This document shows positions 33,401 through 43,810 of a stretch of DNA of 64,000 bases, piece after piece (position 1 is the first letter of the stretch; each line of letters begins with the position of its first letter). The stretch is from the NCBI GenBank assembly GCA_033439685.1, contig JAUEDM010000004.1, positions 2,232,001 through 2,296,000 of the forward strand, written 5' to 3'. The DNA is from Apodospora peruviana (taxonomy: Eukaryota; Ascomycota; Sordariomycetes; Sordariales; Lasiosphaeriaceae). The notes beneath the pieces were generated by a model that saw only the letters and a program-made list of their open reading frames with translations, had not been told where the DNA came from and did no database searches. The position numbers were made by a program, and so were the translations under genes.

Positions 33401-34697
33401 TACCTGACATTGGAGACAACCCGGCTTCTCGGCTCCCCTACCTCCCTAAGCAGCCAAAGACGCGGTGAGACAGGTTGACAAGATGTGTGATGGCACGAGA
33501 TGCCGGGAAAGTGATATCATTGCTCGACAGCCTAAGGACGAGCCTGCGGCGGGTCCATCGGATGGGATGGACAACGGATGCTCGGCCGGGGCGCGCCCGA
33601 GTTCCAACATCGGGTTCCGGTGTGACAGGAACAGGGCAGTCACAGAAGCAAGCCATTCATCCCCAGTGTGTTGGACAAATCGAAGAGCCCAATTCATCTC
33701 GTCCCGTAACCCTCGTGACCCCCTCTCGCGCCCCAAGGACGCATCATGGTGCTTTTATGAGGTTCCATATCGTGGCCACCTTAACCTGTTCGTTAAAGAC
33801 AAACTGCCCCTTCTGCCCTCACAAGGACCGGCAGGGTACCTTTTTCTCCAAAGTCTGGGATTGGCGGCCTTGGCACGCTGCCGTTTTATCCCCACGAGCA
33901 ACTTTAATTCGACTTGTGGGCTGGCTTCCAGGTTTCTTCCCCCAAAATAGCTTCCAGGTTCCCCCTTAAAACCCTTTCCTTTTTTTTTCAGTCTCCTTTT
34001 CCACCTGCCCCCGTTTCGGGGCCCCTCTTTTGGGCTCCAAGCTGGACAGGGTCCATTGCGTGGCATCGAGTGCACTACATATGCCTTCGGTAGGCACAGA
34101 AGTTTCGAGGAGATAAGGTGCTTTCGAACTGACTTATCCGTTTCCGTTTCGATCTCCATTTCCATTTACATCTATCTCCCTTGTCAGGTACGAAGTTGTA
34201 CAGCGCAAGGCGGAGGGTCATTTCACCTTGGACTACGGGTTACCCCGTAAGGTACCTATCCAATGTCAATCACCTCCACCCCACCTGCCCAACCAACCGA
34301 CTCTTTGTGCTCTGCCATGCCAATTTCCCATGTGGGCGGTGGACACAGAACAGTCGAGCTTGATCTTTGGCTTTTCCTTCTGCTCCCCACGCCAACCGCC
34401 AAGGCCATGGCCAGGTGCCAACGACGCCTTCTTCCTCCAAGACACCAAAATATTTAAAGGCTCCTGGCTCCCTCCCTCCTTTCTCGCTGATCACAGTGGA
34501 ACCTTCTTTATATCCTCATCCAGATTCCAAGCAACCTAGCCCATTCTCAAATATCTTATCTCAACACCTGTCGGCTGAATAGATCCACGATACACACTTC
34601 ACTTAAACATAAGGTACTTCTTCTCCGAGTCACCAGCCTAGCCCAGCCAAGTCTCACGACTGCCTCTACGTTACCAAGCGGGTATCTCTCTGCCATC
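27418..34697. other. Gene-poor region, part 1
   Basis: No complete gene could be modelled over 7 kb. Short open frames overlap on both strands. Two stretches read more like protein than chance and are discussed separately: minus strand 31325-31975, and plus strand 29655-30215, where a frame continues past a single TGA. TAGGTA-like clusters occur near 27571-27585. Part of this could be promoter, noncoding RNA or decayed genes. Confidence 0.55.
31325..31975 (-). pseudogene. Possible relic of a secreted-protein gene, interrupted by a stop codon
   Basis: On the minus strand one frame is open from 31972 to 31868, hits a single TAG at 31865-31867, then stays open to a stop at 31325. The part before the TAG contains a signal-peptide-like stretch (CLYILVLLCAAIQA followed by polar residues). 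The part after it is a 180-residue Pro- and aromatic-containing sequence (for example DYGKIWRLYLTWGNG). Changing the TAG to CAG would be a single CpA-to-TpA event, the RIP type. No start codon is found in frame because a TGA lies at 31973-31975. The family was not recognised. This could be a chance open frame or a mis-modelled spliced gene. Confidence 0.25.
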
Positions 34698-34820
34698 ATG
34701 GACATCAAAGAACACCAGCCTCTCGTCAACCACTGCTGCTCCTTCTGCTGCAAAGCAGTTGATTTCGGCACCCATGACTACTGCCCAGCAGGCGCGCATT
34801 GCGCGCGTTGCCCTTATTGA
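34698..34820 (+). CDS. Candidate small cysteine-rich peptide
   Basis: A 40-codon frame from an ATG in CATCATGG context, with seven cysteines (positions 13, 14, 17, 18, 29, 35, 38) in a CCX2CC...CX5CX2C arrangement and four histidines. Upstream lies a promoter-like region: a TATTTAAAG element near 34448, then about 200 bp of CT-rich, CA-rich leader-like DNA. There is no signal peptide. Metal binding would fit the Cys/His content but is only a guess. An overlapping frame (about 34759-34989) has more fungal-like codons and is a rival, so either or neither may be translated. Confidence 0.25.
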   Translation: MDIKEHQPLVNHCCSFCCKAVDFGTHDYCPAGAHCARCPY

Positions 34821-37800
34821 AAGCGGCATCCATGGCAACCTCACGCACGAACAACACAGACCAGTCCCGCTGAATTGGGCTGGCTGCATGGAACAACGCC
34901 CTGGACCACCACATGTATGCAGGTCTTCCTGCAGCACTGCCTCCCTACCCTGTTCACCCTCACCGGTCAAGCTGTGGAGTTGGAGATAGCCGACCGATCG
35001 ATATGGCGACTCCCCTCCCCTCCTTGATTTGGAGCCGGCCAAAATCCACCACCACTGCCTTGACGGCCCCACAGTCCCTCGGTTTCTGGGAGTTGGTTGA
35101 TTTGGAAATCGAACGTCATGGCATATTCGGCATCTCTGGACCTCAGCTCACTCGGTTCCCACGAAGAAACATCAAGGAGCATGCCTCTTGTTGTTCGCAT
35201 CGCTTTCTCAACCGGCCTCGTCCGTCGGGCGGTCCCCGCTGCTCGCCGCCTTGATGCTCTGCTGCGGGAACAGGGATTGTCCAGACCGTTTGCCTCTTTT
35301 CCGACTGAGTTCTCTGATGCTCAACCTGATGGGATGCATTGTCCTTTGACCCGCATGCAAGGCTGATAGCGGCCGGCGCTCCTTTTGCTGCTGCTTGCAT
35401 CACATCCTCCGCTTTCCCTTGTACATCCCATACACACACATGCATTCGTCCTGCGGGCTGCACAACAACTGGAGACCATGACCGTCTAGGGTAGGGCTGG
35501 ACGGGGTGGTTGTTCACACCCTAGGGATGGCGTTCGGGCCCTTCCCCGATTCCCCATAGCCCCCACGATTACTCACCTGGTGGTTTTTCTGTTTTTTCGA
35601 TTTCTCTATGCTTCCTCGGCGAGCAGGTGGTCGAATTCAAGGCGTTGTTGGTATGGGTCGCGTTCGTTTTTGGGGGTTGGAGTTCGTTGTCAGCTTATGG
35701 CGCCTTTGGGATCAATGGTTGGATATCTTGCTTTCGTTCATCTGGTAGGAAGGGCGCTTTGGATGACCAAGCATACGGGTAGCGGGATAGGTATTATTCT
35801 TTCAAACAGCCAAGGGAGGTGTTCTGATGTGTCACGATGGCGTTCGAGTGGGGAGGCGACTTGAAACTGCTCCCGTTGTACTTCTAGAAAGCCATATCAT
35901 TGGTGGTGAAAGACTTTTATGGATTTTGCTCTCCTTTTCTCAAAGTTTACTGTCCGCGGTTGCAGTATTCGATGTCAGCACCATCAGTCACGCCGGTACT
36001 TGGCGCATGGTGCCGCTTGCCAGAATCGGGAAACCGGCTGTTTAACGAGCATCGACTGCAGAGCATACCTATGGGAGTGCCGACGATTTCTTGTTGCCCA
36101 TCCATCGATCTTGGTCTCTCCTCGCACTCTTGGTGGGCCTGCTGCAGAGTAGTCAGTCCGTCTTGTCCGTGCGCTGCAGGAACTCCCTCAAATGGCCGGA
36201 CGAGAGTCGCACAGCAGGTAAGAATTACAAATTCTGAGATTCTCGTCGGTCTGGTTGGCCGAGATAGAGATCCCTGAGTCTCTTTTTTTGTTCTCCTAGG
36301 TGTGTTTCATGCTCGTCCTCGCGTTCTCCTCCTCGCTCATACACATATATACCTAGGTAACGTGGGTAAGGTAGGTATAGGGTACGGACAAACAGGCATA
36401 ATGAGCTCCATCCCAATCTATACCTTACATACCTAAAGTATGTATTAACATAGATACCTACATACGTCCCGTATCTTCGTGAGCCCTCCCTCTCTCGGTA
36501 GCTCGGGCTTCCAGCGGGTCCGTATTTCGAGCAAACAGTCACCATTTTGGTGTGTGCAAGTCATATTCGTTCCGCCGCCGCCGCTAAGGAGGCAAGTATG
36601 TTGGCATCATCAGTCAACCAAAACCCCCCACACTCACCTTTAGCCACCACTGATCCTCCTCGGTTAGTTTTGATGATTCGTAAAATGAGAGGGAGAGGCA
36701 GACGTTTTCGGGTTTGTTGGCTGCTGTGGTGGTGGTGATGATCGTCATCATCGTCGTTGTTGTTTGTTGATCTTGATCATCTTATCTTCCCTTCTCGTGC
36801 CTCTCTCTTCTCTGATACATACCCACATAAACCTTGAACAGGTGCCTCCCTACGCTTTACCTCTCTGTTCAAGTTGTGTGTCTGTTAGCGGAGCGAGAGG
36901 GGAGGTAAGATAGGTAAGGTAGGTAGGTAGCATTGCATGAGGTGGTACCTTATGCCTTGGGGCAAAATCTGCAGGCTGTTCGCCAAATAGAAAAAGATCA
37001 TACCTGCCTGCATGTGTATCGAAGACAGACAGACTGGGCTGGCACCTTGATGGCCTACTTACCTACCTTACCTTCCGTGGGTCTGGGCCGGCATACCCGG
37101 AGCAATCTAGAGCACCTACAGTTGCTTCCCTGTGTACCTAGGTAGTGTACGGTTGTCTGTACGTATGTGTGTAGATAGGAGTGTATCCCCGCTCACCGGG
37201 CTAAGAAACTTCTCCAGCAAAGTTGGAGTGGCGGTGAAAAAAGAGGAAGAGAGTTGACCGTCTTAAGTTTGGATGTGGCATATAGGTGTATTTATTCAAA
37301 GCATAGTTATTAGACATGGTAGCGAATCAAACGGACTGACAGCTAGGTCAGTAGGTAAGGAAGATGGCCGCCATTGGAGAGTGAGTGAGCAGCCTCCTCC
37401 AGACGATTACCGACATGCATTTCAAAAATTATGTACAGCCCGGCTACCTTGCAGATGCTGGCGTATATCGAGAATAGAACATCAGACTGAGAAATACCGC
37501 AAATAGATCACCAAGTTCGTGTCAGCGCTACACTAGATTGGTATATGTACCTTGCCTCTCAGGAGGTCAAACGGTCCAAGAGACGGGTTAGCCTTACCCG
37601 CGTCGAGAGAGGGTGTGAGTGTGTGGCGGAAGAGAGACAAGAGGTATAATACAGCCCGCCCGTTATGATAGTATGCAGATCCGCGACTTGTACCGTAGCA
37701 TCCTGTTAATGAGGACCAGAGAGATTACAGATTCTGTTCAACGGCGTACGTACATGCTACAGTAGCATCCACCCAAAACTCAAACACTTACCATCAAGCT

Positions 37801-38717
37801 AGACATACATAAACATGGTTAGAAAGTGGCAATGATCATGAGACCAGGCAACGGAAATCTCCATGCCGTAATAATACCGGAATGAACAATTGGAGATAAA
37901 AAGACGCCCATAAACAACTTGCGATATGCTGTCTAAAAAAAGTAGAAAAGACGCCATGCACCTTTGCCCAGAAGTGGTATCTTGCCGTGTCTGTTCATGC
38001 AATGAACGTGCCATCCCGCCAGCGCCGAAACAAAACAGAGACACACCTTCCCCGCGGGACGATCATCCAAGAAAACAAACACCTAACGAAAATCCCAAGA
38101 GAACCAATGCATATAGAGAGATCTTCACTCCAACAGGCAAGGAAACACTGGATCCTATCCCGCATTGCCGCCTCCGCCTCCTCCGCCGCCGCCGCCGATG
38201 CAGAAGCCGCCAAGAGTACGCTCACATACGCCTCCCAGAGCGTTTCCTGTTCGTGGTCATGTACCAATCGACCAAGAATCGTGAGCGGGCAACAGATGTC
38301 TGCGTCCCCAGCAGATCTCTTGCGGTCCCACACCCAAGACAATCAACCCCATGCGGATGGAGCTGCATGGTGTTGACGCAATTGTGGCCTGATGCTTGCC
38401 TGCCTATTAACTTGTTTTCTTAACCAGTCCTCGGTCCCAGTTCATAACATCTCTGCCACGTTTAAAACCGTAGTGAATGACTTTCGCAAGGTCGTGTCTG
38501 GACAAGAAAACATGCCTCTGATACATAACCTGATATTCATTTAACTTGGACGCATATACCGGAGATTTAGAACCTCATTATAGTATAGCTGGTATATGCG
38601 TGTAAGTAAGGTAATTATCAGATTATGTATCAGATAATTGAGCACTTGCTTTGTCCAGCCCAGCGCTGAATGGAGGCCTGCAGGTCGCAACCAGAGCAAA
38701 ACAACGCCCGACTCTCG
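34821..38717. other. Gene-poor region, part 2
   Basis: No gene could be supported. TAGGTA/TACCTA clusters recur at about 36340-36385, 36900-36932, 37055-37078 and 37133-37146. A short CCG-rich run is at 38166-38200. Open frames are short and compete between strands. Confidence 0.5.
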
Positions 38718-40757
38718 TTAATAAAGAGTGAGGAAAATAGCAGCGATTGCGGACTTATCGTACTTGACGTACTTGCCCTTGCCCTTGTCGATCTCGTGGT
38801 ATCGGTCCCAGAAACGGTAGTAGAGTGGCTCAATCATGTACTGCATGTCCTTGGCGAACATCTGGCGTACCTCCCGCTCCATACTGTACGCCTTGTGCTC
38901 GTTTACCATTTTGTCAAAGCCTGCATTGAAAGCCGCGAACTTGGCTTTGATGTTCTCCTTATCCTTGGAACTAAGGCCCTTCATGATGGACGCCGAGTCG
39001 ACGGCACCTTGGCCCGAAGTCGGCCGCTGCCCGCGGCTGGTATGAATCACGTCAAATAGGTACACGCTGAGGTCTTTGCACGTCTCCGTGTACATGGTCG
39101 TCGCCTTCTTGCGCCACTGGTCGAGCACTTGGAGGCGGGAGTCTAGCAGCGGCGCGAGGTCGGAATCCTGGACCATGCGCTCAATGATGGTGACGCTATT
39201 GGCGAGAAAGACACCAAGAACCGGCTTCTTCTGCTGGAGGAGTGGTCTTGCCCGCGCCTCCAATGACCCCATGAGCACGTCGATGGTGTCGGTGCAGTAG
39301 TGAGCAAATATGTCCTTTCCATCCGCGCCGATATCGAATGAGGAGAGACTCGGGATTCCATCCGCCATGCCGCCCCTTGCTGCGGCAGCTGACTTCCAGC
39401 CACCATCTCCGAGAGAGATCATAATACTTGAAATGGGTCGCAAGAAATCCACCATAGACTGCAGGCGTTGTATTGTCTCCGATACGATGGGGATGGGCGA
39501 GCCATCTGCCGGCACTGACTGTAAATTCATGACCCTTCGTCTGGTATCCTCCAGGAGCTCTGCGAGTGATAGTTTGGCTGTCTCCCGGATGGGTTTCAGA
39601 GACCCAGCAAGCGAGTTCTTTAGCTCGCCGGTTCGGCTCTCTAGGTTGTTTGACAGAGCCGAGACAATCTCAACAATCTCATACGCCAGGAAGCAGTCCG
39701 TGCTCACGTGAGTCTTGATGTGGTTGTTCAGTTCCCGTAGCGTCCTGCTCAGCTCTACCAATGCAGCCTGACAGGTCGCCTGGAGCACAGGACCCCAGTC
39801 TTCTCTCGTGAAGATGTTGCAGATGTTCTCGTACTCGGCGAGAAAGAGGCCCTCCATCGCCTGTGCGTATGTGCCTATGCCACTTGTCCCCGCTCTATAT
39901 ATGGCGTCTGGATTTTTCTTCTTGGCCGTGTTGGTGCTCGCTGCGGCCAGATTTCCCAATGATGAGGCGAGGTACTGGGACCGGATCTCGGCGTAGATCT
40001 TAGCAACGGGAGATTCCTGGGCCCCACCTGGGCCGTTTTGTCGATACACTGCGGTGATATACGAGTTCATAAGGCCCAACCTGGTGATGTTGTCTTGTGA
40101 AAGGATCGGGAACTGCTTCTCCTTTGTGATAAAATGCAGGGGTTCGATTGCTCTCGGTGTCTCGCTCCGCAGGAGTTTGTCAAACGAGTTCTCGAGTTGG
40201 GTGTTCCCAGACTTTACGAGACGCTGCAATTCGGCAACCGTCTGCAGTGTTGATCGTAGGTTCGAGGCCTTCATGTCGTTGAGCGCCTTGGTCAAGCGTT
40301 TGATGGATGCAAGGTAGTTCGTGAGCCCAGCCTTGTCGGGGCCCATTCGGATGACCTGCTCTTCGTCATTTTTGCTGTCGGCAGGTTGACGGAGACGTTC
40401 GATAGCCGAAATGACTGAGTCGATGTCTGCAGAGAAGATATATATTAGCCCACGACGTCGTTCACCAGGAGGCACCGGCGCAAAGTGTCGTGATGACGTA
40501 GATTGACATCACCAATCAACCGAGACAAGGAGCTGTGTGGTCTTACTGTGGCCTAGTATTTGCAATTTCTTGGTCTCGCCATTGAGCGGACCGGCGACAT
40601 CGCGCACACTCTTTCCTGTGGCCTCCAGTCGGCCCAGACAGGCTTGGATCTTCTTGGTCAACTGCGTCGTCTTCTCGAGCCGGGAATTGAGGACATCGAC
40701 CTCGGCTCGGGCCTCCTCCTCGGCGGCATGGCGACCGTTGCTGACACCAACGGCCAT
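38718..40757 (-). CDS. EXO70: Exocyst complex subunit Exo70
   Basis: The exocyst subunit that binds PI(4,5)P2 and Rho GTPases and so anchors the complex at the plasma membrane. Exon 1 is 40547-40757 and exon 2 is 38718-40426, together 639 residues. Splicing (GTAAGA donor, CTGCAG acceptor) creates the junction KLQILGHNIDSVISAIERLR, which matches fungal Exo70. The N-terminal part is coiled-coil (LNSRLEKTTQLTKKIQACLG). The remainder is the all-helical rod, and the basic C-terminal end carries the lipid-binding face (KYVKYDKSAIAAIFLTLY). Length is normal for fungi. The start is the first ATG, MAVGVSNGRH. Confidence 0.94.
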
Positions 40758-42199
40758 TGTTGCAGTCAGATAGCGGTGACAGAAGAAAAGATCCGCCCCC
40801 TCTGAAAAACAGAAAATGGTCCAACTGAGATGGATGGTAGTTAGACTGTCGTCGCTTTTTGATTGTCGGCTGGACGTCTTCCGTGTGCTGTTGGGTGTCG
40901 TTGACAGTGGGACGTTGACGGTGCCCGCCCATCGGTGCGACTTCTGGCACTGTGCAGCGCCGCCACGGCGCTTGTCAGGGTTAGGGATGGACGCCAAGTC
41001 AACTTGAACCTGAAAAGGGGGTTCAAGTTGGTATGTCTTCCATTCCCGACTGGGGCTGTACGGTTATTTTGCGAGTATTAAATATCCGGGGGTTTCACCA
41101 ATATCAAATATGTCTACCAAGTCCTTGAGCCGTAGAATATGTTCAGCCATAAATTGGCAAGTTACCACCTTCAATGGCTCCCGTTAAGTAACCAGGATGA
41201 TTGCCTTGACTTTCTGGGACCTTGCAGTCGAACTATTTACAATGGTATTCAAGACCTTTAGATCCGAGGTATCGTCGGGAGCTAAGGAATCATTGCTTTG
41301 CCTGTAGAAAAGAACGAGGAAGGTCTTGCCACTCAGAGACTTCACCGAGCGTCCCCTAATACGACTCCCGGATCGGTTGCGGTGCATCGACGAACGCATT
41401 TAGACCTGGCTGCATCCACCATTCGGATCACGACATCCTGACATGTAAGGATGGACCCCGCTCCAAAATTATGTCCATATCTTGTACAACCGACCAGTTG
41501 GGAGAGGTCCATTGCTTCTTTCTTTGGAACTTCGAATGTCCCAGTTTGCAAGTGAGGCAAGAGCTGGAGGTTGAGGTCTGGCGAATAAATGGAAGGATCC
41601 AAACACCTTGGCGCTCTTTGCTGTAAGTCCCGACAGTCTGGGTTCGCTTTCCAGGATACCTTGTTTCCGAGCTATTTCAGTTGCCCATTCCCGAGTCGAC
41701 CTCTCTGTCCGAGCAATCCGTCCCTCCAATGCTCCTTCCAGGCCGTCTGTGGTATGTTACATTGCCGCAGTGGCTGGTACGTTCTGTATACCGTACCGAA
41801 TACCGATTACCTACCAGGTAGGTAGGTACACACCTCTGCAGTGATGGGTGAATGCTTTCTTCTTTTGGTAAATTCCACGATTCCTTGCAAGTCATGCTTC
41901 CTCTTTTTCCCTCATTTCCCTCCTCTCGTGTCACACCAACCTTAAAAAACCACTTCGAATGCATTACCACGATAAAAATCAGTCACAAACAACACATGGG
42001 CAACTTGGTCAAATTGTGCATCTACCTAGCTCCCTTGCCCAGAATTAGGCTGACCTGCCCATCTCCGATCTTCTCGTCGATCAGAGATACGGACGGCTAC
42101 CAAGAAAGTCGCTCATGAATCACCACAGCCGCCCGGAGAAGCAGGTGAACGGAAGCCCCGCCCACCCAGTTCTCTCTTCCTCCACCCTCAGAGGCACGA
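40758..42199. other. Intergenic region between EXO70 and the aminotransferase gene
   Basis: 1.44 kb without a supported gene. It holds the EXO70 promoter on its left and the aminotransferase 3' side on its right. A TACCAGGTAGGTAGGTAC cluster is at about 41812-41830. Confidence 0.5.
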
Positions 42200-43810
42200 T
42201 TATACGAAGCTCTGCTTCGCAAAGTAGTCGCCAATGAGTCTCGTCACTGCCGATACGATCATCAAGATATCCTCGCTGCTCACGTTGAATGCCGGCGAGA
42301 CAATGATGTGATCACCCTCAATTCCATCGACTGTACCACTGCCTGGATACACGTTGATGGAATACTTCTCAGTCAATCCAAGCTCGGCCATGTTCAACGC
42401 AACATGAGCTTCGGCAGGGAACGGTCGGAGTGTCTGTTTATCGGCAACGAATTCAATGCCCCAGAAGAGGCCGCGACCGCGAATGTCGGCCACATTGGGG
42501 TGGTGTCCGAGCTGCTTCTTCAGTTGCCCCGAAAGCAACACCCCCATCTCTCGGACATTTTTCATGAGATCTTCATCTCGGATGATCCGCTGGATCTCTA
42601 GAGCTGCGGCACAATTGACTGGGTGGCCTTGATATGTGTGGCCATGGACAAACGCCCTAACGGAGTTCGCGTCAGCAAGTACTACCTCGGGGGATCGGGT
42701 CTCATCGGCATAACTTACGAGCTGCCTCTCGCTATGGTATCGACAACACGGTGGTTTGCGAGCACACCTGCAATAGCTTGATAGCCACCACCAAGGCATT
42801 TCCCTATTGTCTGGATGTCGGGAACGACCCCTTCTTGCTGCCACGCATGCAGCGTACCCGTACGGCCCATCCCACACATAACCTCGTCAAGAATGAGGAG
42901 AGCGCCGTACTTCTGGCAAACCGCATGCATTGCCTTGAAGTAACCGGGTAACGCTGTCACGCACCCGAGTGCCTAGATGGTAGTCGTCAGAACCGGCAGA
43001 ACAAAATGGAGCGCAGAGCTACTTACAGCACCGACAACAGGCTCAGCAATGAATGCGCAGACAGTCTCGGGTCCCAGCTTCTGGAACTCGTCATCTAGCT
43101 CCTTTGCTAGCCTGTTGACATATTCGGCGTCCGACTCGCCTGCAATTCTACCTCGGAAGTTGAAGCACGGTGACACTGTGGAGACGTTCTTCATCATGAG
43201 TGGCTCGAACTTTGCTCGCCGATATTCGTGTCCTCCGACTGCCAATGCGCCGAGTGTGGTACCATGATAAGACTGCTTGCGAGAGATATAGCGAGTTCGC
43301 TGTGTCTGAGACGGCTTGAGCTCGAGGAAATACTGCCTTGCAAGCTTGACTGCCGCCTCCATCGCCTCGGAGCCTTGGATAGGTGGTCAGCTTAGCGAAG
43401 GGAGGGTTCACGCAGAATGACTTACCGGAATTGACTATATAAGCCCGCGACAGCTTCCCGTCTGTCGACTCGATCAACTCCTGGCACAATTGCTCTTGGA
43501 CCTGGGTCGTATAAAACAAGGTCGAGCAATATGCAGCTTTCAGCATCTGGTTCGTCACGGCCTGAACGACTCGTTTATTGCCCCAGCCAACACACCCAAC
43601 GGCAGGGCCTCCGGAAGCATCGAATATTTTCTGCCCATTTTCGAGGATAAGGTAGTTTCCCTCGGACCTATCCAGGGCAAGAAAATCGTGTCCCAAGTGT
43701 CGGTGGAGGACAGCCGAAGTTGTCGCAGACGTTGTCGCGGAAGTTGTCGCCGTTGTGATTCCGTTGGCGTCGCTCGCCTGAGGCTCCAGGTCGAGCTCAA
43801 GGGATCCCAT
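42200..43810 (-). CDS. Class III PLP-dependent aminotransferase
   Basis: Transfers an amino group, probably from an omega-amino or similar donor, to a 2-oxo acid using pyridoxal phosphate. Four exons (43426-43810, 43027-43373, 42719-42972, 42200-42656) give 480 residues. GSEAMEAAVKLARQY begins exon 2. SYHGTTLGALAVGGH follows, then the PLP-aspartate motif LILDEVMCGMGRTG, and the Schiff-base lysine K302 in TIGKCLGGGYQ. HTYQGHPVNCAAALE supplies the family's phosphate-contact region. All junctions keep frame. The N-terminus has a Thr/Ala/Ser repeat (TTATTSATTSATTSA) and no clear mitochondrial presequence. Substrate is not assignable: fungal members include omega-amino acid and diamine transaminases. 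Confidence 0.92.

Noticed and set aside
37926..38423. 165-codon plus-strand frame rich in Arg and Pro
   Set aside because: The composition reflects the CCG-rich DNA, and no domain or promoter was seen.
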